Positions 37,854 through 47,120 are shown, counted from the first letter of the stretch. The stretch: 64,000 bases of DNA from Pseudomonas turukhanskensis (GCF_027922365.1 NZ_BSFN01000002.1:1-64000); one strand, 5' to 3'. Translations and numbers: made by a program. Notes: generated by a model not told the origin, from the sequence alone.

Positions 37854-39764
37854 ATGACCTCAACAAGAACGTTCTGGCGCCTGGCAAGACTGCCGCTGGC
37901 CGTCAGCCTCGCCACCACCCTCGCCACACCTGCTTTCGCAGTCACGTTCAACATCGGTGAAATTGAAGGTTCGTTCGACTCGTCGCTCTCTGTGGGCGCG
38001 AGCTGGTCGACTACCGGTGCGGACAAGGATCTGATCGGGGTTAACAACGGTGGCAACGGCCTGTCCCAGACCTCGGACGATTCACACCTGAACTTCAAGA
38101 GCGGCGAAACCTTCTCGAAGATCTTCAAAGGCATCCACGACCTCGAATTGAAATACGGCGACACCGGCGTATTCGTTCGTGGCAAGTACTGGTACGACTT
38201 TGAGCTGAAAGACGAAAACCGCGAGTTCAAAGATATCTCCGACAGCAACCGTAAAGAGGGCGCGCAGTCCTCCGGTGGCCAGATCCTCGACGCCTTCGTT
38301 TACCACAACTACGCCATTGCCAATCAGCCGGGCAGCGTCCGTCTCGGTAAGCAGGTACTGAGCTGGGGTGAAAGTACCTTTATCCAGAACGGTATCAACG
38401 CCGTTAACCCGATCGACGTTTCCGCTTTCCGCCGCCCAGGCGCGGAAATCAAGGAAGGTCTGATCCCGGTAAACATGTTCTCTATGCAGCAAAGCCTCAC
38501 CGAAAACCTGTCGGTTGAAGCCTTCTACCAGTTGGAATGGGACCAGACCGTTACCGATAACTGCGGTACGTTCTTCGCCCAGCCGGACATCGTTTCCGAT
38601 GGCTGTGATAGCAACCTCGCGGTGTTGCGTACGCAGGAAAGCACCTATAACGCGGTCTACAACACGCTGATCGGCCTCGGCGCGCCGCCTGCTACAGCGG
38701 CAGCTGTGGCAGCCGGCCGTATCGCTGCGCTGCGCGCGGCGGGCGTGGAATGGGGCGCGCCTGACGAGGGCGTGATCGTACGTCGCGGTGGTGACCGTGA
38801 TGCACGTGATGGCGGCCAATGGGGTACAGCATTTCGCTACTTTGCAGATGAGTTGAACACCGAGTTCGGTGCTTACTTCATGAACTACCACAGCCGCACA
38901 CCGATCTTCAGTGCTACCGCGCCAAGCCAGGCGGTTTACACCGCAGCCGGCGCGCTCGGTACGCTGGCGCCTCTGGTTGTTGCCGGTAACTCTTCCTACT
39001 TCATGGAATACCCGGAAGACATCCGTCTGTACGGTCTGAGCTTCTCCACCACGTTGCCCGAAGGCACGGCCTGGAGCGGTGAGTTGAGCTACCGCCCGAA
39101 CGCTCCGGTGCAAATCAACTCCACCGACATCCTCTACGCCGGTGTGAAATTGCTCGGCGGCGCCTATGCCGATGCATCGACGCTCGACGGCCTGCCGGGT
39201 CAGGATCAACACGGCTACAACCGCAAGGAAATCACCCAGTTCCAGACCACGTTCACGCACTTCTTCGATCAGGTGATGGGCGCCGAGCGTCTGACGCTGG
39301 TAGGCGAAGTAGGTGTGGTGCATGTGGGCGGTCTGGAAAGCAACTCCGATGTGCGCTACGGCCGCGACCCGATCTACGGCCCGGGCCCACTGCCTAACAA
39401 CAGCTGCCAAGGCCTCAACGCTGCAACCCTGGGGACCAACACCAAAAATGTCAGCAAGTGGTGCGAAAACGATGGTTTCACCACCTCGACTTCGTGGGGC
39501 TACCGCGCCCGCGCCATCTGGGACTACAACAGCGTATTCGCGGGTGTGAACCTGAAGCCGAACGTGGCCTGGTCGCATGACGTCCATGGTTACGGCCCAA
39601 ACAGCTCCTTCAACGAAGGCAGCAAAGCGGTGAGCCTGGGCGTGGACGCTGAATACCAGAACACCTACACCGCCAGCCTGTCGTACACCAACTTCTTCGG
39701 TGGCGACTACAACACCCTGGTGGACCGTGACTTCGCCGCTCTCAGCGTCGGCGTGAACTTCTAA
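37854..39764 (+). CDS. DUF1302 outer-membrane-type protein
   Basis: Exported protein (636 aa) of the DUF1302 family, predicted beta-barrel. The signal peptide ends at 'TPAFA'. Family traits: 'VTFNIGEIEGSFDSSLSVGASW' right after the signal, 'GQILDAFVYHNY', 'VRLGKQVLSWGES' and a final aromatic 'LSVGVNF'. A GGAG site precedes the ATG. Always found next to DUF1329 proteins; the pair is linked in the literature to uptake or handling of hydrophobic compounds, but mechanism is unknown. Confidence 0.9.
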   Translation: MTSTRTFWRLARLPLAVSLATTLATPAFAVTFNIGEIEGSFDSSLSVGASWSTTGADKDLIGVNNGGNGLSQTSDDSHLNFKSGETFSKIFKGIHDLELKYGDTGVFVRGKYWYDFELKDENREFKDISDSNRKEGAQSSGGQILDAFVYHNYAIANQPGSVRLGKQVLSWGESTFIQNGINAVNPIDVSAFRRPGAEIKEGLIPVNMFSMQQSLTENLSVEAFYQLEWDQTVTDNCGTFFAQPDIVSDGCDSNLAVLRTQESTYNAVYNTLIGLGAPPATAAAVAAGRIAALRAAGVEWGAPDEGVIVRRGGDRDARDGGQWGTAFRYFADELNTEFGAYFMNYHSRTPIFSATAPSQAVYTAAGALGTLAPLVVAGNSSYFMEYPEDIRLYGLSFSTTLPEGTAWSGELSYRPNAPVQINSTDILYAGVKLLGGAYADASTLDGLPGQDQHGYNRKEITQFQTTFTHFFDQVMGAERLTLVGEVGVVHVGGLESNSDVRYGRDPIYGPGPLPNNSCQGLNAATLGTNTKNVSKWCENDGFTTSTSWGYRARAIWDYNSVFAGVNLKPNVAWSHDVHGYGPNSSFNEGSKAVSLGVDAEYQNTYTASLSYTNFFGGDYNTLVDRDFAALSVGVNF

Positions 39765-39788
39765 GCAGACAGAGACTTTGAGGAAGGT

Positions 39789-41165
39789 ATGACGATGAAA
39801 ATAACAAAGAGTCTGCTCAATACCGGCGCTGCCCTGGCACTGTCGCTGTTGGCTACTAGCGTGATGGCGGCCGTTTCGGCCGAAGAAGCTGCCAAGCTTG
39901 GTACTACCCTGACCCCGGTTGGCGCAGAAATGGCCGGTAACGCCGATGGCACCATCCCAGCCTGGACCGGCGGCTTGCCGAAAAACGCCGGCAGCGTGGA
40001 CGGCAAAGGCTTTCTGAGCGATCCGTTCGCCAACGAAAAGCCGCTGTTTACCATCACCGCGCAGAACGTCGAGCAGTACAAGGCCAAGCTCACCCCGGGC
40101 CAGTACGCGATGTTCAAACGCTACCCGGAAACCTACAAGATTCCGGTGTACACCACGCACCGTACCGCTACCGTGCCGGCAGACGTGCAAGCAGCAGCGA
40201 AGAAAAACGCTGTGAACACCAAGCTGGTACAAGGTGGCAACGGTCTGGAGAACTTCGAAACGGCCTATCCGTTCCCGATTCCAAAAGACGGCGTGGAAGC
40301 GATCTGGAACCAGATCACCCGTTATCGCGGCGGCAGCCTGAAGCGTCTGGTTACCCAGGCCACTCCGCAGGCAAACGGTTCCTACTCGCTGGTGTACTTC
40401 CAGGATCAGTTCACCTTCCGCGCCAACCTGACCGACTACGATGCCAGCAAGCCAAGCAACATCCTGTTCTACTTCAAGCAACAGGTAACTGCGCCGTCGC
40501 GTCTGGCCGGTAACGTGCTGCTGGTGCACGAAACCCTCGACCAGGTTAAAGAACCGCGTCTGGCGTGGATCTACAACGCCGGTCAGCGTCGCGTTCGTCG
40601 CGCTCCGCAAGTGTCGTACGACGGCCCGGGTACTGCAGCCGATGGCCTGCGTACCTCGGACAACTTCGACATGTACAACGGTGCGCCGGATCGCTACGAC
40701 TGGAAGCTTGAAGGCAAGAAAGAGATCTACATTCCGTACAACAACTACCGCCTCGATTCGCCGAACCTCAAGTACGCCGACATCATCAAGGCCGGGCACA
40801 TCAACCAGGACCTGACCCGTTACGAACTGCACCGTGTGTGGCACGTAGTGGGCACGCTGAAAGCAGGCGAGCGTCATATCTACGCCAAGCGTGACTTCTA
40901 CCTGGACGAAGACACCTGGCAGGTTTCCGAAGGCGACCACTACGACGGCCGTGGCACCCTGTGGCGTGTAGCCGAGGCCCATGCCGAGTACTACTACGAC
41001 AAGCAAGTGCCGTGGTACACCCTGGAAACCCTGTATGACCTGCTCTCGGGCCGCTACATTGCCCTGGGCATGAAAAACGAAGAGAAGTCGGCTTATGACT
41101 TTGACTTCAAAGCCTCCGAGTCTGACTACACCCCGGCGGCCCTGCGCCAGTCCGGCGTGCGGTAA
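39789..41165 (+). CDS. DUF1329 periplasmic protein
   Basis: Exported protein (458 aa) of the DUF1329 family, with LolB/LppX-like lipid-binding fold predicted for the family. The signal peptide ends near 'TSVMAA'. The tract 'GTTLTPVGAEMAGNADGTIPAWTGG' just after it is diagnostic. C-terminus 'TPAALRQSGVR'. Start 24 bp after DUF1302 ends, so the two are one operon; GAGGAAGGT serves as ribosome site. The pair may pass a hydrophobic ligand between the outer membrane and periplasm. Confidence 0.9.
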   Translation: MTMKITKSLLNTGAALALSLLATSVMAAVSAEEAAKLGTTLTPVGAEMAGNADGTIPAWTGGLPKNAGSVDGKGFLSDPFANEKPLFTITAQNVEQYKAKLTPGQYAMFKRYPETYKIPVYTTHRTATVPADVQAAAKKNAVNTKLVQGGNGLENFETAYPFPIPKDGVEAIWNQITRYRGGSLKRLVTQATPQANGSYSLVYFQDQFTFRANLTDYDASKPSNILFYFKQQVTAPSRLAGNVLLVHETLDQVKEPRLAWIYNAGQRRVRRAPQVSYDGPGTAADGLRTSDNFDMYNGAPDRYDWKLEGKKEIYIPYNNYRLDSPNLKYADIIKAGHINQDLTRYELHRVWHVVGTLKAGERHIYAKRDFYLDEDTWQVSEGDHYDGRGTLWRVAEAHAEYYYDKQVPWYTLETLYDLLSGRYIALGMKNEEKSAYDFDFKASESDYTPAALRQSGVR

Positions 41166-41171
41166 CGGCGT

Positions 41172-41213
41172 TAGCAACAAAAGGACCGGCCTTAGGGCCG
41201 GTTTTTTGTTGCT
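41172..41213 (+). terminator. intrinsic terminator after the DUF1302/1329 operon
   Basis: AGCAACAAAAGGACCGGCC-TTAG-GGCCGGTTTTTTGTTGCT, immediately past the DUF1329 stop. Confidence 0.9.
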
Positions 41214-41340
41214 TGGCGAGCGGCTGCGCGTCGGTGATGCGGCGTTGCGTCCTCGCTTTTAATGCTCACGTACCGCAGTACGCTGCGCTTAAAAGCTGCG
41301 GGGCGCCTTGCTTCACCTAGCTCGCTCGCTCTTGAGTTGT
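41211..41340. repeat. dispersed ~120-bp intergenic element, copy 2 (inverted)
   Basis: Read on the minus strand it shows GAGCGAGCGAGCTAGG, GAAGCAAGGCG, TGAGCATTAAAAGCG and CAACGCCGCATCACCGACGCGCAG in the same order as the element at 35786-35910. Confidence 0.55.
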
Positions 41341-41375
41341 GTCGCGGCCGATATCGCCACGTTCGACACGCTTTC

Positions 41376-41441
41376 GTAGGGAGTGCTATGCGCACCTAGC
41401 GATCTGACCGATATCGCAACGGTGCGCCAAGCGCACCCTAC
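41376..41441. repeat. GTAGGGTGTGC palindromic repeat, full copy
   Basis: Arms GTAGGGAGTGCTATGCGCACC and GGTGCGCCAAGCGCACCCTAC, upstream of the LuxR-type regulator gene. Confidence 0.8.
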
Positions 41442-41589
41442 GGGCGTCCGGTCAGAAAACTGCGTAATTAGCCGAGCTATTGCGAGGTATTCGCTTCAAA
41501 TGCGCGCTGCAAGGGGCTAGGCTGCAAAGCGTTCGCGCATTGGCTGCCCGTTCTGATGCGCTAGAGCCAGCCACAGGGAGTGAGCCGCG

Positions 41590-41643
41590 ATGGGTGTCTG
41601 CTACGCGACGTCAACAGGCCTAAAAACAAGAATCTGCCGATGA
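41590..41643 (+). CDS. 17-codon upstream ORF coupled to the MalT-like regulator
   Basis: A short ORF encodes MGVCYATSTGLKTRICR after a GGGAG site. Its TGA overlaps the regulator ATG at 41640 (ATGA). The regulator itself has no clear ribosome site, so its translation may depend on this upstream ORF. No family recognised. Confidence 0.4.
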   Translation: MGVCYATSTGLKTRICR

Positions 41644-44384
41644 CCGATCTTTCCAGCTCGCAAGGTTTGGCCTTTCCCACTATCCCTGCCGCCGAGGGGC
41701 GTTTTTTCCGTCCTCCGCTGCCGGCGGGCTATATCACCCGCCCGCGTTTGTGCGAGCGCCTGGTTGCCGGGTTATCGGGCCGTCTGTTGTTGTTTACCGC
41801 CCCCGCCGGCTTTGGCAAAAGCTCCCTGGCTATCGAGTTTTGCGAGCGCTTGCCCAACCAGTGGCAGAGCTTGTGGCTGGGCCTTAGCCAAATGGACAGC
41901 GACCCGGGCCGCTTTCTCGAACGCCTGGTAGTGGGCCTGCAACGCTGCTTTCCCGGCCTGGGCGAGGAGGCCCTGGGCCTGCTCAAGTTGCGTCAACGCC
42001 ACCAACCCTTTGCCTTTGAAGAGTGGCTGGACGGCCTGCTGGATGAGTTGACCCATCGCCTGGAACCCGCATCGCCACTGTTGCTGGTGCTGGATGATTA
42101 CCACCTGGCCCAGGGCCCGGTGCTTGATCGGTGTCTGCAGTTTTTTCTCAATCATTTACCCGCCGGCATGCTGCTTCTGGTGACGAGCCGGCAGCGGCCT
42201 AACTGGCACCTGGCGCGTTTGCGTCTGTCGCGGCAGTTGCTGGAGTTGCAGGAACAGGATTTGCGCCTTACCGACGGCGAGTCCAGCCAGTTGCTGCAAA
42301 GCCAGGGCGTCAACCTGCAGGGCGAGGCGCTGGATAACCTGCTACAACGCAGCGAAGGCTGGGTGGCCGGGCTGCGCCTGTGGATGCTGGCCGCCAGCGA
42401 AGCCGGCGACGCGCCGAACTGGGGGCATTCGCTGGACGGTGCCGATGGCCTGATCCGCGATTACTTGCTGGAAGAAGTGATCGAAAGCCAGAGCGCCGAG
42501 GTGCAGGAGTTTCTTTATGAAACGGCCTTTCTTGAGCGCTTCTGTGTCGAGTTGTGCGACGCGGTACGCGACAGCCATGACAGCGCCACCATTCTTCAGC
42601 ATTTGCAGGCCCATCAGGTGTTTCTGGTGCCCTTGGATGAGCACGGCCGCTGGTTCCGTTATCACCACCTGTTTTCCGATTTGCTGCGCGCGCGCTTGCC
42701 GGTTTCGCTGAGCCAGCCGGCGGCCAAATTGCACTTGCGCGCCTGTCGCTGGTTCAGTGGCCAGGGCCTGCTGGACGAGGCCATCGAGCAGGCGTTGCGC
42801 GCGGGCCAGCCCGATGTGGCGGCCAGCCTGGTGCAGAACCTGTCGGAAGAACAGCTGCTCGGCGAGCAGAACGTGGCCATGTTGCTGCGCTGGAAAATGG
42901 ATTTGCCCGAAAGCCTGCTCGGCAGCTCTCCACGCTTGATTGTGTTGTACGCCTGGGCCCTGGCCCTGGCCTGCCAACTGGATGCGGCCGAAGAATTGGC
43001 CAGCCAGTTGGCGCGGTTTTTACCGGCGCCCAATGCCCGGGCGCAGCGCTCGATGATCGGCCAGTGGCTGGCCTTGAGCGGGGTGATCGCCCGCGGGCGA
43101 GGCGATAGCGCACTGGCTGAGACCTATTGCAGCGAAGCCTTGTCGGCCTTGCCTCAGGAGCGTTGCGGGCAGAGGCTGATGTGCCTGTCGACGCTGGCTA
43201 ACCTGGCCATTGTGCGTAACGACTTGTGGCGCGCGCGTGGGCTCAACCGTGATGCGTTGGAGTTGGCGCAGCGCTATGGCAATCCGCTGTTTGAAGCGTT
43301 GGCCTATTACGACCGCGCGCGGGTATTGCAGGCGCGTGGCGAAGTGTTGCGCGCCCAGGAAGAGGTGCGCCATGGCCTGGAATGCTTGCACGGTTTGTCG
43401 TCGCAGCGGCTCTACGCCGTACGGGCGCGGCTGACGTTGTACGACGGTTACCTGCTCACCCTGCGCATGCAGCCCGAAGCCGGACGGGCGCGGTTGCTGG
43501 CGGGCATTACCGAGGCCCGGGCCTGCCGCGATACCAGCGTGCTGATCGGTCATTGCGTGCTGGCGACTATCGAGGGGCGCAGCGGGCGTTTCAACGAAGC
43601 CTTTGCCCAACTCGCCGAAGCTGAACGCCTGATGCATATCTGGGACGTGCCGGCCATCTATTACCTGGCGATGATCACGCTGGTGAAGTGCGAGCTGTGG
43701 CTGCTGCGCGGGCAAACCGAATTGGCTGGTGATTGGCTTTATCGTCTGGCCAGCACCTACAGCGGCGAGCAGGCCGCTGCCGCCCCGGAGTACAACCCGC
43801 AACTGCCGTTGCACATCGAAATGCAGCAGGCGGTGCTGGAGCGTTTGCTCGGCAAGGTGCCGGATGCCGAGCGCCGCTTGCGCTCGCTCATTGCGCGGGC
43901 CCAGGGCGTAGGCGGGCAGTTGATGGGCGGCTTTGCCCAGGTGCATTTAACCTTGCTGCTGCTCGATCAGGGCCGTGAACGCGAGGCGCAACATCAGCTA
44001 TTCAGCAGCTTGGAGGCGGCTATTGGCGGTGGGTTGTTGCCCTTTACCGAGCTGCTGCAAAAACGCCCGCAGTGGTTGCGCGAACAAATGCAGGCGCGCC
44101 CTGCATGCCCGCTGCGCGAACGGCTGCTTAGTTTGCTGCCAGAGCTGGATGAGGAGCCGATTGAAGTCATCGAAGGCGGCGTTCACACCGAGGCCCTGAG
44201 TACCCGCGAACTGGCGGTGCTCAAGTTGATTGCGCAGGGGTGCTCCAATCAGGAAATCAGCGAGCAGCTGTTTATCTCCCTGCACACCGTTAAAACCCAT
44301 GCGCGGCATATCAACAGCAAGTTGGGCGTCGAGCGGCGCACCCAGGCCGTGGCCAGAGCCAAGGCCTTAGGCGTACTCCGTTAG
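41640..44384 (+). CDS. MalT-like LuxR family regulator
   Basis: Large ATP-dependent transcription activator (914 aa) of the LAL/MalT type. N-terminal NTPase with Walker A APAGFGKS (residues 54-61) and Walker B 'LLLVLDDYH', a winged-helix and TPR-rich middle, and a C-terminal LuxR HTH ('LSTRELAVLKLIAQGCSNQEISEQL...VKTHARHINSKLGV'). An in-frame GTG at 41580 is possible, but ATG 41640 gives the better N-terminus. Placed right after DUF1302/DUF1329, a pairing that suggests it activates that operon in response to a hydrophobic inducer. Confidence 0.9.
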   Translation: MTDLSSSQGLAFPTIPAAEGRFFRPPLPAGYITRPRLCERLVAGLSGRLLLFTAPAGFGKSSLAIEFCERLPNQWQSLWLGLSQMDSDPGRFLERLVVGLQRCFPGLGEEALGLLKLRQRHQPFAFEEWLDGLLDELTHRLEPASPLLLVLDDYHLAQGPVLDRCLQFFLNHLPAGMLLLVTSRQRPNWHLARLRLSRQLLELQEQDLRLTDGESSQLLQSQGVNLQGEALDNLLQRSEGWVAGLRLWMLAASEAGDAPNWGHSLDGADGLIRDYLLEEVIESQSAEVQEFLYETAFLERFCVELCDAVRDSHDSATILQHLQAHQVFLVPLDEHGRWFRYHHLFSDLLRARLPVSLSQPAAKLHLRACRWFSGQGLLDEAIEQALRAGQPDVAASLVQNLSEEQLLGEQNVAMLLRWKMDLPESLLGSSPRLIVLYAWALALACQLDAAEELASQLARFLPAPNARAQRSMIGQWLALSGVIARGRGDSALAETYCSEALSALPQERCGQRLMCLSTLANLAIVRNDLWRARGLNRDALELAQRYGNPLFEALAYYDRARVLQARGEVLRAQEEVRHGLECLHGLSSQRLYAVRARLTLYDGYLLTLRMQPEAGRARLLAGITEARACRDTSVLIGHCVLATIEGRSGRFNEAFAQLAEAERLMHIWDVPAIYYLAMITLVKCELWLLRGQTELAGDWLYRLASTYSGEQAAAAPEYNPQLPLHIEMQQAVLERLLGKVPDAERRLRSLIARAQGVGGQLMGGFAQVHLTLLLLDQGREREAQHQLFSSLEAAIGGGLLPFTELLQKRPQWLREQMQARPACPLRERLLSLLPELDEEPIEVIEGGVHTEALSTRELAVLKLIAQGCSNQEISEQLFISLHTVKTHARHINSKLGVERRTQAVARAKALGVLR

Positions 44385-44390
44385 GCGCTT

Positions 44391-44456
44391 GTAGGGTGTG
44401 CTACGCGCACCAAGCGATTGATGGCCGATCGCAACGGTGCGCGGAGCACACCCTAC
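44391..44456. repeat. GTAGGGTGTGC palindromic repeat, full copy
   Basis: Arms GTAGGGTGTGCTACGCGCACC and GGTGCGCGGAGCACACCCTAC. The minus-strand TAG at 44455-44453, inside the right arm, is the stop codon of the neighbouring gene. Confidence 0.88.
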
Positions 44457-45295
44457 GGGGCCGACAGGTCCAACTTCTTGGCTGCCGGTTTTTCTGCCGC
44501 GGGCATCGCCAGCTGCTTTTCCACATCCGCCTGAATCGCCACCAACACCGGCAGCAGTTCATTCATGCTGGCGCGCACTTCGCTGTAGGGGTGTTTTTGC
44601 GTCAGCTCTTGGATCCGCGCCAGCACCTGCGGCCGGACCTCGGCGTTGAGGTGTACGAATAGCTCGGGCAGTTGTTTGCTCAGTTCGGCGGCGTACAGGG
44701 CCAGGTCTTCACGGCCGAATTGTTTGGTCAAACCCAGGTAATCCAGAGCGCTGGAGGTGAGCATGGCGGCCGCTTCCTTGGTGTCTTGCAGGCCTTGCAG
44801 GCGCACGGGGTTGCTTTGCTCGGGCTGCGAAAGGGTCATCCAGAATTCGGTGGTGAGGGTGAACAGCACGGCTTGCTGGCGCAGTGAGTAGGTCATCAGG
44901 CCCAAGGCTTCGGCGCCGTAGGGTTGCTGGGCGGCGTGGAAATCGAAATACAGGCGCATCAGCTCCTTGAGCTGGAACAGCAACTCGCGGGCCTCGTTTT
45001 GCCGCAGTTCCAGGGGCGCATAGATATTGAGCTGCGGGCGAAAATTTTCTTCGCTGACCATGCGTTGGTAGATCGGCCCGGTGAACTCGCCGCTGCGCCG
45101 GGGCAGGGCATTGGCCTGGGTGCTGTCGACCTTCTGCAAAGCCTCCACCAACTGGTGGTAATCGCGGCTACTCCAGGGTTTCTGGATGTCGGGAATTTTC
45201 TGCCCCAGATAAAACAGGTCGGCGGCCGGCACCGTACGCGCAACAACCAACAAAAGGATGGCCAGCGGCCACAGCAGGCAGCGTGTTAGCTTCAT
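44453..45295 (-). CDS. exported hypothetical protein
   Basis: A 280-residue protein with a clear signal peptide (hydrophobic 'CLLWPLAILLLVVARTVPAA'). The mature part is almost entirely helical, with Leu/Gln/Glu-rich stretches such as 'ARELLFQLKELMRLYFDFHAAQQ' and 'DLALYAAELSKQLPELF'. I do not recognise a family. The last codons and the stop come from an inserted palindromic repeat, so the C-terminus may be altered relative to homologues. Divergent from a TetR regulator by 104 bp, a likely target of that regulator. Confidence 0.65.
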   Translation of the reverse strand: MKLTRCLLWPLAILLLVVARTVPAADLFYLGQKIPDIQKPWSSRDYHQLVEALQKVDSTQANALPRRSGEFTGPIYQRMVSEENFRPQLNIYAPLELRQNEARELLFQLKELMRLYFDFHAAQQPYGAEALGLMTYSLRQQAVLFTLTTEFWMTLSQPEQSNPVRLQGLQDTKEAAAMLTSSALDYLGLTKQFGREDLALYAAELSKQLPELFVHLNAEVRPQVLARIQELTQKHPYSEVRASMNELLPVLVAIQADVEKQLAMPAAEKPAAKKLDLSAP

Positions 45296-45399
45296 TGGCA
45301 GGGGCGTTCCGGCAGAATTTTTATAAGAGTGGGTGCAAGAGTATCCAGCCCGGCGAGCGCCGTCACCCAGCAGAGGTTGGGTCGTTCAAGGAGAACCCG

Positions 45400-46074
45400 A
45401 TGGAAGCGGAAAAGGCCGTACAGGGCGCGGTGTTGGCGGTGTTCGAAGACCTCGGCGGTTACGGGGCGGTGGCGCGTCAGCAGGGCGATGTGGCCGATGG
45501 GCCATTGGTGGGGCACTTGCAGCGCATCAATATCCAGCTCACCGCCATCCCGGTGTTTGCCCGCAAAGGCTTGAACGAGACTACGGTCAACGACCTGCTC
45601 GCCGCCGCCGCTGTGTCGCGCCGTACCTTCTACAAATACTTCGGTAACAAGATGGATGTGCTCGAAGGCATCTACCAGACCGCCGTGGTGTTACTGCTGG
45701 CGCGCTTTCGCGACATGCAGCACGGCGCCGGCAGCCCGCAGGAGTGGCTGCGCAATATGGTGGGGTGCTTTTTCGACTATCACTCGGCGGTAGGACCGAT
45801 CATCCGCTTGATGCAGGAAGAGGCATTACGGGCGGACTCGCCGTTGGCCCGTCATCGTCAGCGTGCCCATGTGGAAATGACCGCGCTGCTGGTGGAGCGT
45901 CTGGAGCACGACGGCAACCGCCGCGACCCGCTGACCTATCGCGCCTTGATCTGGGCGCTGGAAACCAGCTCGCTGGAGCTACTCGGGCGTACCGCCACGC
46001 GGGTAGAAATCGAACATGCCAAGGCGGTGTTGAGCGACTTGCTGATTGCCGCGCTGTGCCCCGTCACAACCTAG
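45400..46074 (+). CDS. TetR family transcriptional regulator
   Basis: Regulator of 224 aa. The HTH 'LNETTVNDLLAAAAVSRRTFYKYFGNKMDVLEGIY' sits at about residues 62-96, preceded by an unusually long N-terminal tail of about 50 residues. The C-terminal ligand domain is helical and ends 'ALCPVTT'. An AAGGAG site precedes ATG 45400. It is followed by an alpha/beta hydrolase in the same direction and divergent from an exported hypothetical, so either may be regulated. Confidence 0.85.
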   Translation: MEAEKAVQGAVLAVFEDLGGYGAVARQQGDVADGPLVGHLQRINIQLTAIPVFARKGLNETTVNDLLAAAAVSRRTFYKYFGNKMDVLEGIYQTAVVLLLARFRDMQHGAGSPQEWLRNMVGCFFDYHSAVGPIIRLMQEEALRADSPLARHRQRAHVEMTALLVERLEHDGNRRDPLTYRALIWALETSSLELLGRTATRVEIEHAKAVLSDLLIAALCPVTT

Positions 46075-46143
46075 GTTGGGCGCAGGGGGCTGGCCTGCAT
46101 GTTCTGATGGCCGAACCCATAACAAGATTGTCGAGGTTCCCGC

Positions 46144-47085
46144 ATGACTGCTTCCAGCCTGACGCTGACGCCACCTCTGGCCGTCGGCTTTGCCCGTCTG
46201 GGTTTCGGCGCGTTGCCACTTGAGCGCCTTAAAGCGCGCTACGCCAGTGCCGACAGCGGCTCGCGGTTTATCGAGCTGGACGGCTTCAACGTGCACTACC
46301 GCGACGAAGGCACGCGGGATAAACCGGCGCTGGTGCTGATTCATGGCGTGGTGGCTTCCCTGCACACCTGGGACGGCTGGATCGGCGCCTTTGCCGAGCA
46401 CTACCGCATTATCCGTTTCGATGTCCCAGGCTTCGGCCTCACTGGCCCAGCGCGCGATGGCCAGTACAACGCCGAGCGCATGGTGAAAATCTTCGGCCTG
46501 TTGCTTGACCACCTGGGCGTGAACAAGGCGGTGGTGGCGGGCAACTCGCTGGGCGGTTACATCGCCTGGAATTTCGCCCTGGAGCAGCCGCAACGGGTGG
46601 AGAAACTGATACTGATCGACCCAGCCGGGTACCACATGCAAAAGGTGCCGCTGATGATTGCTGCCGCTGCGCTGCCGGGCGCCACCTGGGCCATGCCGAT
46701 GTGGATGCCGCGCGCCTTGATTGCCCAGGGCATCAAGGAAGTGTACGGCGAGCCGGGGCGGATCAAACCCGGCGTGGTAGACCGCTATTACGACCTCAGC
46801 CGCCGCCCCGGCAACCGACGGGCGATGATGGATATTTTCCGTGTGCTGCTCAACGTAAACCGTGAAGAACTGCACGGCACGCCGGCGCGCGTGGCGCAGA
46901 TCACCACACCGACGCTGCTGATGTGGGGCGAGCGCGACCGCTGGATTTCGCCCAAGCATGTGCCGTTGTGGCAGCGTGATTTACCGGGGATTCAGGTGAA
47001 AACGTATCCGGGGGTTGGGCATATTCCGATGGAGGAGATTCCCGAGCAGAGTGCGGCGGATGCGTTGCGGTTTCTTCAGGGGTGA
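46144..47085 (+). CDS. alpha/beta hydrolase
   Basis: Serine hydrolase (313 aa) of the alpha/beta fold. Oxyanion 'LVLIHGVVASLHTWDGW' at about 64-80, nucleophile Ser135 in GNSLGG, acid in 'LLMWGERDRWIS' and His in 'YPGVGHIPMEE'. Has an N-terminal extension of about 40 residues ahead of the first strand. The lid helices resemble haloalkane-dehalogenase/esterase relatives; substrate unknown. 69 bp after the TetR gene, probably co-transcribed. Confidence 0.88.
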   Translation: MTASSLTLTPPLAVGFARLGFGALPLERLKARYASADSGSRFIELDGFNVHYRDEGTRDKPALVLIHGVVASLHTWDGWIGAFAEHYRIIRFDVPGFGLTGPARDGQYNAERMVKIFGLLLDHLGVNKAVVAGNSLGGYIAWNFALEQPQRVEKLILIDPAGYHMQKVPLMIAAAALPGATWAMPMWMPRALIAQGIKEVYGEPGRIKPGVVDRYYDLSRRPGNRRAMMDIFRVLLNVNREELHGTPARVAQITTPTLLMWGERDRWISPKHVPLWQRDLPGIQVKTYPGVGHIPMEEIPEQSAADALRFLQG

Positions 47086-47120
47086 GAGCATTCAGGACGG
47101 GAATTAGCGCTTGCAGGTTG

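Noticed and set aside
38082..41180. A very long open frame antisense to the DUF1302/DUF1329 genes
   Set aside because: It is the reverse shadow of two well-supported exported proteins in high-GC codons, has no ribosome site and no recognisable domain. Similar antisense frames over alg8-alg44 and the chemoreceptor were rejected for the same reason.
41580..41640. GTG at 41580 as the start of the MalT-like regulator
   Set aside because: The extra 20 residues do not resemble the family N-terminus, while ATG 41640 is coupled to an upstream ORF; it remains possible.
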